From Oscillospiraceae bacterium (GTDB lineage Bacteria; Bacillota; Clostridia; Oscillospirales; Ruminococcaceae): 64,000 bases of DNA. The notes beneath the pieces were generated by a model that had not been told where the DNA came from, did no database searches, and worked only from the letters and a program-made list of their open reading frames with translations. Below, piece by piece: positions 54,984-63,823 of the stretch. A program made the position numbers and the translations under genes. Where the stretch lies: positions 176,263 through 240,262 of the forward strand of contig JAIHAL010000008.1 in the NCBI GenBank assembly GCA_020054675.1, read 5' to 3'. Numbering within the stretch: the first letter of the stretch is position 1; each line of letters starts with the position of its first letter.

Positions 54984-55691
54984 ATGGCAAATTACATTCT
55001 GCAAACCAAAAACCTTTGTAAAACCTTTCAAAAGCAGCGTGCTGTAAACAATATTTCCATTTCAATTCAGAAGAATTCGGTTTATGGTTTACTTGGTCCA
55101 AACGGGGCCGGCAAATCCACAACTTTAAAAATGATTACCGGCATGCTTCATAAAACATCTGGTGAAATTTTTTTTGAGGGTCATCCGTGGAGCAGAAACG
55201 ATCTTGCTGACATTGGCGCATTGATTGAATCGCCGCCGCTTTATGAAAACCTTACAGCGAGAGAAAATCTTAAAGTGCGTACACTTTTTTTGGGACTGCC
55301 CGATTCAAGGATTGATGAGGTGCTGCAAATTGTCAATCTTACAGAAACCGGAAAAAAATGCGCAGGACAGTTTTCAATGGGCATGAAGCAGCGTCTAGGC
55401 ATTGCAATTGCGCTTCTCAACCGCCCAAAACTGCTAATTTTGGACGAACCTACAAACGGTCTTGACCCAATCGGCATACAGGATTTGCGTGGACTTATCC
55501 GCTCGTTCCCGGAACAAGGCATCACAGTGATTCTATCCAGCCATATTTTGTCTGAAGTTGAATTGATAGCCGACCACATCGGCATTATCAGCAATGGAAT
55601 TCTTGGTTATGAAGCAAAAATTAATCCGGGTGAAAACCTTGAATCGATTTTTATGGAAGTTGTGGCAAAAAGCAAAAAGGCGGGTGTCTAA
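54984..55691 (+). CDS. Lantibiotic immunity ABC transporter ATP-binding protein, LanF type
   Basis: 235 residues: Walker A GPNGAGKST, the LanF-type E/Q-loop region IGALIESPPLYENLTARENL (an E-loop replaces the usual Q-loop Gln), signature FSMGMKQRLGIAIAL, Walker B LLILDEPTNGLDPIGIQDL and SSHILSEV. It matches the NisF/SpaF/MutF group, which pumps lantibiotics off the membrane. ATG 54984 has AAAAGG 9 nt upstream; ATG 54975 is the alternative. First gene of lanFEG-RK. Confidence 0.9.
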   Translation: MANYILQTKNLCKTFQKQRAVNNISISIQKNSVYGLLGPNGAGKSTTLKMITGMLHKTSGEIFFEGHPWSRNDLADIGALIESPPLYENLTARENLKVRTLFLGLPDSRIDEVLQIVNLTETGKKCAGQFSMGMKQRLGIAIALLNRPKLLILDEPTNGLDPIGIQDLRGLIRSFPEQGITVILSSHILSEVELIADHIGIISNGILGYEAKINPGENLESIFMEVVAKSKKAGV

Positions 55692-55692
55692 A

Positions 55693-56424
55693 ATGTTGAA
55701 TTATCTAAAAGCGGAAAATTTAAAATGCAAAAGGACTTTTGCAAAAAAGCTGGTTATCATTGCACCGGTTCTAATGCTGATTTTGGCGTTTTTGTCCGGC
55801 AGATACTTTGTGGTGAACGGATACAACTGGTGGTATATATTGATTCTGCCGGGCTTTATTACGCTGCTGTCGGCGCTCGTCAATCAGTATGAGGAAAAAA
55901 GATTGCGCTATAGGGCTGTATTTGCTCTATCGGTCGATTTGAAAAAAATATGGATTTCAAAAGTCGTGTTGATTGGGATTTATGTTTCTGCTGCAAACCT
56001 GCTGCATCTGGCGGGGATTCTTTTTGGAATGAGCGCTTATAATACAAATTCCGGCATTGCAGCCTATCAGGCGATTGCAGCATCAGCCATATTGATTGCA
56101 ACTGAACTCTGGCAAATTCCGCTTTGCCTATTTTTATCCAAAAAGTTTGGCTTGATGGCGGCGGTTTTTCTCAATCTGGGCGGCGGAACCGTTCTGAAAA
56201 TTTTGATGGCAGCCAAGTCATATTGGTGGGCGTGTCCTTATAGCTGGTCTTCCAGACTTATGTGTCCGGTGCTTGGCATTTTGCCTCAGGGGATTATGGC
56301 TGAAGCCGGCGATCCAATGCTTAACTCAGGAGTGGTTCCTGTTGGAATTCTTTTATCCATAGCGTTCTTTGTATTGCTGCTGCTTATTACAACCTTATGG
56401 TTCCCAAAGCAGGAGGTAAAGTAA
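55693..56424 (+). CDS. Lantibiotic immunity ABC transporter permease, LanE/MutE type
   Basis: 243 residues with six predicted membrane helices. LKAENLKCKRTFAKKLVIIAP at the N-terminus and LILPGFITLLSALVNQYEEKRLRYR are typical of MutE/EpiE permeases. It is the first half of the transmembrane channel. It starts 1 bp after the lanF stop and ends 1 bp before lanG. Confidence 0.88.
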   Translation: MLNYLKAENLKCKRTFAKKLVIIAPVLMLILAFLSGRYFVVNGYNWWYILILPGFITLLSALVNQYEEKRLRYRAVFALSVDLKKIWISKVVLIGIYVSAANLLHLAGILFGMSAYNTNSGIAAYQAIAASAILIATELWQIPLCLFLSKKFGLMAAVFLNLGGGTVLKILMAAKSYWWACPYSWSSRLMCPVLGILPQGIMAEAGDPMLNSGVVPVGILLSIAFFVLLLLITTLWFPKQEVK

Positions 56425-56425
56425 A

Positions 56426-57166
56426 ATGTCTGCTTTTTTACGCTGTATTCGTTCCGATTTTTATAAATTCCGGCATACATATATGCTGCCGGTTCACATT
56501 TTGCTGCCGATTGGCACTGCCGCCGCATTTCTGGCTTATTATGCTGTTTCTTCATGGAAACCGACAGCCAAAATTAGCGGATATGTTGAAGTGATTGGAA
56601 TATCTTTTCCATTGATTATCAGCCTTATTTGCAGCAAGGCGATTGAGCAGGAAAGACAGGCGGGAAGTTTTCAGAATATGCTTTGTTGCATTAAATCACG
56701 TGCCCTCATCTATTTGAGCAAACTGGCCGTCATGATTTTAATGGGGGCTTTTTCGGTTGCGCTTGCGATTGGGATATTTGCAGTTGTTTTTAAAACCGCT
56801 CCGGCGCTTATGTATGAAAAAGTTGCCATTTTGATAATAGCCGGGAGCATTTTTCTCTATAATTTGCATCTGTTTGTCAGCCTGCAATATGGCAGAGGCG
56901 CATCCATAGGCCTAGGCATCATCGAAAGCCTTGTTTCCGCTTTGGCATTGACAGGGCTGGGCGATAAAGTCTGGTACTGTATTCCCTGCACATGGAGCGC
57001 TCGCTTTGCAGACAATCTCATGTATGAATGGCTGAATCCGGAAAAAGCATTCGGATACGGCGAAATACAAAAAGGGCTGATGGTTGCCATACCGACAACA
57101 GCAATTTCACTTATCCTGAGTATTCTTTGGTTTAGAAATTGGGAAGGAAGAAAAATATATGATTAA
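56426..57166 (+). CDS. Lantibiotic immunity ABC transporter permease, LanG/MutG type
   Basis: 246 residues, six predicted membrane helices. FYKFRHTYMLPVHILLPIGTA and ICSKAIEQERQAGSFQNMLC are characteristic of MutG. It pairs with the LanE protein. GGAGG lies in the lanE end just upstream. A 126-bp gap with its own promoter separates it from the regulator genes. Confidence 0.87.
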   Translation: MSAFLRCIRSDFYKFRHTYMLPVHILLPIGTAAAFLAYYAVSSWKPTAKISGYVEVIGISFPLIISLICSKAIEQERQAGSFQNMLCCIKSRALIYLSKLAVMILMGAFSVALAIGIFAVVFKTAPALMYEKVAILIIAGSIFLYNLHLFVSLQYGRGASIGLGIIESLVSALALTGLGDKVWYCIPCTWSARFADNLMYEWLNPEKAFGYGEIQKGLMVAIPTTAISLILSILWFRNWEGRKIYD

Positions 57167-57233
57167 TTTCATCTTATAAAATCAGAATGAAATAAAGACA
57201 GCATCAGCAAATTTATGCCAAAATACAGCAAAC

Positions 57234-57262
57234 TTGATTATAAATCGTTTTTCAGTTATACT
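57234..57262 (+). promoter_or_regulatory. Promoter of the lanR-lanK genes
   Basis: TTGATT (57234-57239), a 17-nt spacer and TATACT (57257-57262), 30 nt before the regulator start. Confidence 0.65.
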
Positions 57263-57292
57263 GGTTATTGATTTATGAAAGAGGTGGGGGAA

Positions 57293-57952
57293 ATGGCAAA
57301 AATACTTGCGGTTGATGATGAGCCGGATATATTGGCATTAATAAAAAATTCATTGCAAAAAAACGGTTATATTGTGACAACAGCAGAACGTGCGGAAGAA
57401 GTAAAAATAGAAAGTCTTGCAGATTATGATTTAATATTGTTGGATGTCATGATGCCCGGTTTGGATGGAATTACTTATTGCCAAAAAATCAGGGATATTG
57501 TTGACTGCCCAATCCTGTTTCTTACAGCTAAAACGATGGAAACGGATGTTATTAACGGTTTGGATGTAGGTGCGGATGATTACATTAGCAAACCATTTGG
57601 AATAGGCGAGCTATGTGCAAGGGTAAATGCGCATTTGCGCAGGGAACAGCGTGAAAAGCACAATATCCTTTGCGCGTCAGGCATACGGTTTGATTTGTCT
57701 TCAAAAGAGATAAGCGTCAAAGGCAAAGTTATTCCCCTGACAAAAAGCGAATACGGCATCTGTGAATTTCTTGCCAGAAATCGTGGACAGGTTTTTTCAA
57801 AAGAACAAATTTATGAAGCAATTTTCGGATACGATGGTGAAAGCGATTCATCCACTGTATCGGTTCACATAAAAAACATTCGTGCTAAATTTGCCGTTTA
57901 CGATTTGTCGCCAATTTCAACCGTATGGGGAATTGGATACAAATGGTTATGA
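57293..57952 (+). CDS. OmpR-family response regulator of the lantibiotic operon
   Basis: 219 residues: a receiver domain with AVDDEPD acidic pair, phosphoacceptor Asp in LILLDVMMPG, Thr in LFLTAK and Lys in YISKPFG, then an OmpR winged helix (VIPLTKSEYGICEFLARNRGQVFSKEQIYEAIFG). It should bind the operon promoter once phosphorylated by the adjacent kinase. ATG 57293 (MAKILAVDDEPD) follows GAGGTGGGGG. Confidence 0.93.
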   Translation: MAKILAVDDEPDILALIKNSLQKNGYIVTTAERAEEVKIESLADYDLILLDVMMPGLDGITYCQKIRDIVDCPILFLTAKTMETDVINGLDVGADDYISKPFGIGELCARVNAHLRREQREKHNILCASGIRFDLSSKEISVKGKVIPLTKSEYGICEFLARNRGQVFSKEQIYEAIFGYDGESDSSTVSVHIKNIRAKFAVYDLSPISTVWGIGYKWL

Positions 57953-59304
57953 AAAAACGGATTTTATCTCTTCGGATTATTTTTTTTGAATATTTGTTTG
58001 GAATGGCATTGATGCTTGTTTTGTCATTTTCAATTCCGTTTGCGCTTTTTAATCTGGGTATAAATACGGGGCTGTATACTTACGCAAATTTCAGTGAAAT
58101 ACAAGCTAAAAATATGGAACACAAAATTGCAGAGGCAAATCCTTTTAATAGTGCGCTTGTTCCTGCTTCTTGTACATATGTTTACGTATCTGCTGATTAT
58201 GCAGTATTGCAGAGCAATATGATGCAGGAAGAAATGAAAAATGCCGTTGCATATGCGCAGGGCAAATATTCTCCGCCGACAAATGACGACTGCTTTTTTG
58301 TTATCAAACGGGATGATGGATTTTGCATTCTTCACTATTATATCCGTTCAAGGTATACTGTTGATTGGATGAACCGCTATCTTCCGAGTATGGATGTACT
58401 TTTAATTATTTGCTTCATTTTTAACTGCTTAGCCGGGTGCTTTATTGTTACGGCTCTTTTTGCTAAGCGTTTGAAAATACAACTGCATCCGTTATTGAGC
58501 GCCATACGGAAGATTAAGGAGCAGGACCTTGATTTTGAAGTTCAGCAATCGGGAATTAAGGAGTTTAATGATATTCTTTTGTCAATATTGGATATGAAAT
58601 CTGAATTAAAGCATTCCCTTGAAGAACAATGGCGCATGGAACAGACAAAAAAGGAGCAGACATCCGCACTGGCTCATGACATTAAAACACCGCTTACGAT
58701 TATTAAAGGGAATGCGGAATTGCTGCACGATTCAAATCTTACGGAAGAACAGCAAAAATATGCCGGCTACATTTTAAAAAATGTGAACCGAATGGAATAT
58801 TACCTTAAAATGCTTATAGATTTAACCAAAGCAGAAGCCGGGTATTCGCTTCATTTGGAAAACGTAAGCACGAGGACTTTTTTGGATAATATATACAGCC
58901 AAATGAATGCTCTTGCTTCGGTAAAAGAGTTAAAAATTGAAATTGAAGAAAAGGATTTGCCTGACATAATCAATTTGGATGTTTCGTTGATGCAGCGAGC
59001 TATTATGAATATCATTTCTAATGCAGTGGATTTTTCTCCAAGCCAAGGATTGATTTGTTTTTACACATCGGGGAATAATGATAAAATTCGGTTTTCCGTC
59101 ATTGATAGCGGAAAAGGGTTTTCCCCGGAAGAATTGAAAAATGCAACAAAGAAATTCTATCAAGGAGATTCCAGCCGCAGTTCGAAATTACATTATGGAA
59201 TGGGATTGTTTATTGCTGACTCTATTGTAAGGCAACATGGCGGGACTCTTTTAATAGCCAATTCTCCTGTTGCAGGCGGCGGAATGGTGACAATTGAAGT
59301 TTGA
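57949..59304 (+). CDS. Sensor histidine kinase of the lantibiotic operon
   Basis: 451 residues: membrane helix 1 (about 8-30), an extracytoplasmic loop of about 115 residues, membrane helix 2 (about 145-170), HAMP-like linker, HisKA with SALAHDIKTPLTIIKGNAELL (phosphoacceptor His) and HATPase_c (N box MNIISNAVDFSP, G boxes DSGKGFSPEEL and YGMGLFI). SpaK/CprK-like. ATG 57949 overlaps the regulator stop (ATGA). It probably senses a lantibiotic or cationic peptide; inferred from the linked transporter. Confidence 0.9.
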   Translation: MKKRILSLRIIFFEYLFGMALMLVLSFSIPFALFNLGINTGLYTYANFSEIQAKNMEHKIAEANPFNSALVPASCTYVYVSADYAVLQSNMMQEEMKNAVAYAQGKYSPPTNDDCFFVIKRDDGFCILHYYIRSRYTVDWMNRYLPSMDVLLIICFIFNCLAGCFIVTALFAKRLKIQLHPLLSAIRKIKEQDLDFEVQQSGIKEFNDILLSILDMKSELKHSLEEQWRMEQTKKEQTSALAHDIKTPLTIIKGNAELLHDSNLTEEQQKYAGYILKNVNRMEYYLKMLIDLTKAEAGYSLHLENVSTRTFLDNIYSQMNALASVKELKIEIEEKDLPDIINLDVSLMQRAIMNIISNAVDFSPSQGLICFYTSGNNDKIRFSVIDSGKGFSPEELKNATKKFYQGDSSRSSKLHYGMGLFIADSIVRQHGGTLLIANSPVAGGGMVTIEV

Positions 59305-59473
59305 GCATTAATTATTTATACCATGAGAAAAACAAACAATTTAAGGTTATGCCGAAAGCGGGGATATTCTTATTTGTCTGCATCTTGTAATAAATGTTCT
59401 TCGCGCTTAATTTCACAAAATATGTTTTACTTTTTTAAACCTTTTTTGTTTTTCCAACACTTATTATAGAGCC

Positions 59474-59511
59474 AACAAAAATTCCCTGCAAACATAATGT
59501 TTGCAGGGAGT
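59474..59511 (-). terminator. Terminator of the tRNA operon
   Basis: On the minus strand, a 12-bp perfect stem (TCCCTGCAAACA and complement, loop TTA) is followed by ATTTTTG, 8 bp past the tRNA-Glu CCA end. Confidence 0.85.
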
Positions 59512-59519
59512 TTTAAAAT

Positions 59520-59594
59520 TGGTGACCCGTACGGGAATCGAACCCATGATTCCGCCGTGAAAGGGCGGCGTCTTGACCTCTTGACCAACGGGCC
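59520..59594 (-). tRNA. tRNA-Glu (anticodon TTC)
   Basis: A full cloverleaf on the minus strand: acceptor GGCCCGT/ACGGGTC, anticodon stem CCGCC/GGCGG with loop CTTTCAC giving anticodon TTC, T-arm GGTTCGATTCC, discriminator A and encoded CCA. Confidence 0.95.
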
Positions 59595-59597
59595 ATA

Positions 59598-59674
59598 TGG
59601 TAGCGGCAGTGGGACTTGAACCTACGACCTTTCGGGTATGAACCGAGCGCTCTAGCCAGCTGAGCTATGCCGCC
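59598..59674 (-). tRNA. tRNA-Met, elongator type (anticodon CAT)
   Basis: On the minus strand: acceptor GGCGGCA/TGCCGCT, D-arm TAGCTCAGCTGGCTAGAGC, anticodon loop TTCATAC giving CAT, T-arm AGGTTCAAGTCCC, encoded CCA. A paired first base and the sequence pattern fit elongator rather than initiator tRNA; the tRNA-Ile(CAT) alternative is less likely. Confidence 0.9.
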
Positions 59675-59716
59675 GGACCGATTTATTGCCGTCGCATATC
59701 GACTGCAACGATAACA

Positions 59717-59745
59717 ATTATATAACAAAACAAGGGACAAGTCAA
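59717..59745 (-). promoter_or_regulatory. Promoter of the tRNA-Met/tRNA-Glu operon
   Basis: TTGACT (59740-59745), a 17-nt spacer and TATAAT (59717-59722) on the minus strand, about 43 nt before tRNA-Met. Confidence 0.75.
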
Positions 59746-59798
59746 GAGTTTTTTTAAAAAAAATCAAAATTAGCATATTGCACAAGAAGTCAAAATCC

Positions 59799-60362
59799 TC
59801 ATTTGCTGTTTTGCTCTATATCGCTTAAAGCAAACAGGATTTGACCGGCTTTTTCATTCTTTTCATTATAAATTGAAAGCGAAAATGAACAATCCTCATT
59901 GACTTCAAAAGCAAAGGATTCCGTAAATTTGCTCTTTGAGCCTTTTGGAACATCTATGACATACGAATAAGAGGGCGAATAATATTCCCTTAAAATATCC
60001 TGCCCGACTTTCTGTACGGTAAGCTCAAATTGCAGGCTCGAAAATTCCATATCTTTATCAGATTTGTTTTCTATTTCCATTTCCATCTCTATTTTGTGTT
60101 CGTTGAAATAAACTCTTTTTGCAGTAATTGTCACTCCGTCGGAATATTCCAAAGGTTCGTCAAGCCCTGAGGAATTTACCCCCTTTATTTCATGGGATTT
60201 GAAAAAAGGAAAATCCGGCGAAAAAATAAAATCCACCCCGTTTGCCCACCAATAAAGGCAAAAGCAAAGAACGGCAAAAATTAAAAGCGAAAAAAACGGG
60301 ATTAAAAAAACTTTCAGCCGTTCATGGTGGATAAAGCATGCAAATTTACACTTCCCCTTCAT
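59799..60362 (-). CDS. Membrane-anchored extracytoplasmic protein, unknown
   Basis: 187 residues: a basic cytoplasmic start, one membrane helix (about 19-40), then an extracytoplasmic beta-rich domain (LEYSDGVTITAKRVYFNEHKIEMEMEIENKS), resembling the immunoglobulin-like telokin folds of DUF4352-type proteins. ATG 60362 (MKGKCKF) follows GGTGATTGAC. It stands alone between the tRNA promoter and the YdbST-like pair. Function unknown. Confidence 0.65.
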   Translation of the reverse strand: MKGKCKFACFIHHERLKVFLIPFFSLLIFAVLCFCLYWWANGVDFIFSPDFPFFKSHEIKGVNSSGLDEPLEYSDGVTITAKRVYFNEHKIEMEMEIENKSDKDMEFSSLQFELTVQKVGQDILREYYSPSYSYVIDVPKGSKSKFTESFAFEVNEDCSFSLSIYNEKNEKAGQILFALSDIEQNSK

Positions 60363-60445
60363 GTCAATCACCGTCCGTCTATATAATAGCATAAAAAAAG
60401 ACAAAAATCAACCATTTTTTAGTCTTTTTTCAAAATTCATAATTG

Positions 60446-61900
60446 TTAAGTTCTAAAATTGTTAATTTTCTCAAAAGAAAGCCCCGATGCTTTTAACAAA
60501 TCCGACAAAGCATTTATGTTCAATGCAATTGCCATGTGAGGCTTTGGGGATTCTCCGGCAGGATAAATTTTTACATCGCAGGCTCCGGACATAATTTGAA
60601 AAATGTTTTGCGAAATGCTTATCTTTGCAATTTTTTCTTTTGGAATTATTACCGTATGGAACGAATACCAGTACGAATACCTTAATATAATGTTTTTTTC
60701 ATCAAAGAAAATTCCGGTTGAAACCCATGCGCAAAGCTTTATGAAAAGCATCCACAGAGCAGGGATTTCTCCCATTATGCAGACAAAAATGATTATGCTC
60801 CCTAAAAAAGGAAACATCATAAAAAGTTTTTTTGACGCAAGGGGAATTAAAATGCAAAAAATTGCCGGCATGGTTATAAACCGCAGAATATAGTCCCATC
60901 GGGGCTTTATTCCATATCCCCCCGGAACGCTTTTCGGCAGGAGCATTTTTAATGACGAAAGTGCCTGCGATTTTGTCGTTATGGGAATAAGCACCGGAAT
61001 CTCATTCTTCCCCTTACCGTATCCCGAACAGCCTATATTTATCGACATGACCGAAAAAAGCTTTGAAAGCAGGTTTTGTTTTAAATCTGCATAATTTATT
61101 CCGTACGAATTTATTATATAATTTCTTTTTGTAAAAAATCCGCCGGAAATTTCAAGCCGCTCGCCATTTCGACTTACTGCGAAGCGTATATGCCGAAGAA
61201 GACTGCTTAAAAACGAAAAGAGCCAGCCGGCAAAAAGAAAAAGCGATATCCCAAGCGCAACGGGTGGAATTTTTAAAGCAAGGCTCTTTGAAACATCCGT
61301 CATCGCCGTAAAAAGCATTGCCTGCAAGGAGCGGCCAAGCAGCTTGCCGGATTGCGAAAGCAGAGTGCCTATATAAATCACTCCCGAAAGGGTGGAGGAA
61401 AACATAATCGAAAAAACTACAAGCCTCTTCATGCCCGGCTGATAAGAGGCTTTTATTCCGCCATCTTTTTTAATGGCGGCAAAAAGCTGTTCACAATCCT
61501 TTTCTGGAACGGTAAGGGATACATCGGTTTTGCGCGCTCCCCCTGCATTTGTATCCAAATAAAGGTTTGCAGCTCCAAAGGGGCGCAGAAAAAATTTATG
61601 CTCCGCCAAAAATACGTTTGATTTTTCATATGGAACGCAAAAATTTCTTTTTGCCAATATTCCCGTTCGTATACTTATATGGTCACTTTCCATTTTGTAA
61701 TATGTGCAGTGCCAGCGCAAGTATGCTGAAATGCCTATAAAAAGCACTATTAAAATGTCAAACCATGCCCCGCGGACCCATGAGTAAAAATCCCACCGCA
61801 GGGCGACAAGGCCTCTTGCAAGAGGGATGAGCATGAGCCAAAAGCGTCTTGAAACAAGGTAAAAGATTTTTGCGGGATGCTGTCTTTTATATCCGTTCAT
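60446..61900 (-). CDS. YdbT-like protein with bacterial PH (bPH_2) domains
   Basis: 484 residues with several pairs of membrane helices and three bPH_2 segments (MESDHISIRTGILAKRNFCVPYEKSNVF; ISGGFFTKRNYIINSYGINY; ILRYSYWYSFHTVIIPKEKIAKI). This is the architecture of Bacillus YdbT. In B. subtilis the sigma-W-controlled ydbST pair helps resist antimicrobials from a related Bacillus. The start overlaps the ydbS-like stop (ATGA), so the two are coupled. Confidence 0.82.
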   Translation of the reverse strand: MNGYKRQHPAKIFYLVSRRFWLMLIPLARGLVALRWDFYSWVRGAWFDILIVLFIGISAYLRWHCTYYKMESDHISIRTGILAKRNFCVPYEKSNVFLAEHKFFLRPFGAANLYLDTNAGGARKTDVSLTVPEKDCEQLFAAIKKDGGIKASYQPGMKRLVVFSIMFSSTLSGVIYIGTLLSQSGKLLGRSLQAMLFTAMTDVSKSLALKIPPVALGISLFLFAGWLFSFLSSLLRHIRFAVSRNGERLEISGGFFTKRNYIINSYGINYADLKQNLLSKLFSVMSINIGCSGYGKGKNEIPVLIPITTKSQALSSLKMLLPKSVPGGYGIKPRWDYILRFITMPAIFCILIPLASKKLFMMFPFLGSIIIFVCIMGEIPALWMLFIKLCAWVSTGIFFDEKNIILRYSYWYSFHTVIIPKEKIAKISISQNIFQIMSGACDVKIYPAGESPKPHMAIALNINALSDLLKASGLSFEKINNFRT

Positions 61901-62352
61901 CCTTTTTCCTCTTTTCGGGAATATATAAGCAAATTCAAAAATTTTGAAATTTCTTCGGCATCTGATTTTGAAAGAAATGGAAGCACAATGGTCCCACCAA
62001 GAGCGTAAAGCGCTATAAAATTAAATCCCGTATATCTTGAAAGGGGCGTTGTTACAAGAGAAATGTACTGGATTGCCTCGGTTTTCATAATTTGTCTTGT
62101 GCGGATGAAAAATCCCGTATTCCTTATTATTTCCGTGCGCGAAACCATAAAGCTTCCCCTTTCAAAATAAAGCGGAAGCCAGACAAGTCCGAAAGCAATA
62201 AACATTGCCCCGAAAATTCCCATAAAAATCCACATAATAATCGGAATAAAATACAAAAAGTATCTTATTGCGACAATTAAACCCATAGTAATGCAAAACA
62301 TAATTACTCTAAGAAAACTCATGCAGGTTTTATCCATATAGTATTTTTTCAA
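61897..62352 (-). CDS. YdbS-like PH-domain membrane protein
   Basis: 151 residues: two membrane helices (about 14-55) and one bPH_2 domain (ERGSFMVSRTEIIRNTGFFIRTRQIMKTEAIQYISLVTTPLSRYTGF is its span, about 62-112). Partner of the YdbT-like protein. The start is TTG 62352 with GGAGGA 6 nt upstream; upstream in-frame codons lack a site. Role in envelope stress or antimicrobial tolerance is inferred from Bacillus. Confidence 0.78.
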   Translation of the reverse strand: MKKYYMDKTCMSFLRVIMFCITMGLIVAIRYFLYFIPIIMWIFMGIFGAMFIAFGLVWLPLYFERGSFMVSRTEIIRNTGFFIRTRQIMKTEAIQYISLVTTPLSRYTGFNFIALYALGGTIVLPFLSKSDAEEISKFLNLLIYSRKEEKG

Positions 62353-62483
62353 GCTTATTCCTCCATGGGCATATTTGCACATACAACCAGTATATATGTT
62401 AAAAGGTATACATATTATAACATAAAATTTAAGAAAAAATAAGGGATTTTTTTACTTAGTAAAAATTTTATGGGGGGATACTT

Positions 62484-63818
62484 ATTAAAATTATTGATGC
62501 GGCGGAAAAATTGCTTTGGGGAAACGGGATGCTTATATTGATACTTGGCAGCGGACTTTATTTTTCCGTTATGACAGGATTTTTTCAAATAAGAAAATTT
62601 CCCGTTATAATAAGGGAAACCATACTTTCCGTATTCAAAGAAAACAAAGCGGACAAAAAAGGAAAAAATCTATCTCAGTTTCAGGCGATGGCAACCGCTC
62701 TTGCCGCTTCAATGGGAACGGGAAACATCGCCGGAGTGGCAACCGCCCTCGTAATAGGCGGGCCGGGAGCAATTTTTTGGATGTGGGTTTCGGCAATCCT
62801 TGGAATGATGCTTGTGTTTAGTGAAAACGTCCTCGGAATATACTATCGGTATAAAAACAAAAGCGGCGAATGGATTGGCGGGCCGATGGTTTACATAGAA
62901 CGCGGGCTTGGCATGAAGCGGCTCGGAGCTGCATATGCCTTTTTTTGTGTTTTGGCAAGTCTTGGAATGGGGAATCTTGCGCAATCCAATTCCATTTCGA
63001 CCGCTCTTTTTTCGGCATTTAAAATCCCCTCTGCGCTTTCGGGAGTTATAATTTCCGTTTTGGCGGGGATTGTCATAATCGGCGGGCTGAAGCGCGTGGG
63101 CAAAGTGACAGAAAAGGTAATTCCTGTTGTATCCGTTTTGTATATTTTAGGTTCAATTATAGCAATTGTATTAAATTTTAAAGAAATCCCACATGCCTTT
63201 AAAAGCATTTTTGAGGGCGCTTTCGGGATAATGCCTGTCGCGGGAGGGGTTTCCGGTGTACTTGTAAAAAATGCGGCAAGCGCGGGAGTGCGCAGGGGAA
63301 TATTTTCAAACGAGGCGGGGCTTGGAAGTTCCGCGATAGTGCACGCTTCATCCGAAGCGGGAGGAACAGTGCGGCAGGGCATGTGGGGAATATTTGAAGT
63401 CTTTGTGGACACGATAGTCTGCTGCACGCTTACCGCGCTTGTTTTGCTTTCATCCGGAGTTTTGGAGGCCGGCGCAGGACTTGACGGCGCGCCTTTGGTG
63501 ATTGCGGCCTTTTCAAAGAGTTTTGGCGGCTTTGCGGGGATTTTCGTTTCGGCAAGCCTATCCCTCTTTGCTTTTGCAACATTGATAGGCTGGTCTTTTT
63601 ACGGGGCAAAGGCGGCGGAGTATCTTTTTGGCCAAAGAAGGGTCATCTTTTATAAAATCATATTTTCGGCGGGGATTTTTATAGGGGCAGTCCTTGAAAT
63701 AGAAGTGGCTTGGAGGATATCGGATATTTTTAACGGATTTATGGCTCTGCCGAATCTTGTTGCTTTATTATTGCTTTCAAAGGTTGTCTTGACGGAAATT
63801 GGAAATTTTAAAAAATAG
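62484..63818 (+). CDS. Alanine/amino-acid:sodium symporter (AGCS family)
   Basis: About 444 residues, 10-11 membrane helices. The N-terminal LWGNGMLILILGSGLYFSVMTGFFQIRKFP, the family signature SMGTGNIAGVATALVIGGPGAIFWMW and GIFSNEAGLGSSAIVHA define the sodium:alanine symporter family. No ATG precedes the conserved start; GGGGGG (62472-62477) is 6 nt before an in-frame ATT (62484), whereas TTG 62511 lies inside the first conserved helix. A rare ATT start is therefore likely. Monocistronic, followed by repeat copy F. Confidence 0.88.
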   Translation: MKIIDAAEKLLWGNGMLILILGSGLYFSVMTGFFQIRKFPVIIRETILSVFKENKADKKGKNLSQFQAMATALAASMGTGNIAGVATALVIGGPGAIFWMWVSAILGMMLVFSENVLGIYYRYKNKSGEWIGGPMVYIERGLGMKRLGAAYAFFCVLASLGMGNLAQSNSISTALFSAFKIPSALSGVIISVLAGIVIIGGLKRVGKVTEKVIPVVSVLYILGSIIAIVLNFKEIPHAFKSIFEGAFGIMPVAGGVSGVLVKNAASAGVRRGIFSNEAGLGSSAIVHASSEAGGTVRQGMWGIFEVFVDTIVCCTLTALVLLSSGVLEAGAGLDGAPLVIAAFSKSFGGFAGIFVSASLSLFAFATLIGWSFYGAKAAEYLFGQRRVIFYKIIFSAGIFIGAVLEIEVAWRISDIFNGFMALPNLVALLLLSKVVLTEIGNFKK

Positions 63819-63823
63819 CAGGA

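Noticed and set aside
59305..59470. A gene between the sensor kinase and the tRNA terminator
   Set aside because: No frame of useful length with a ribosome site; I see nothing there.
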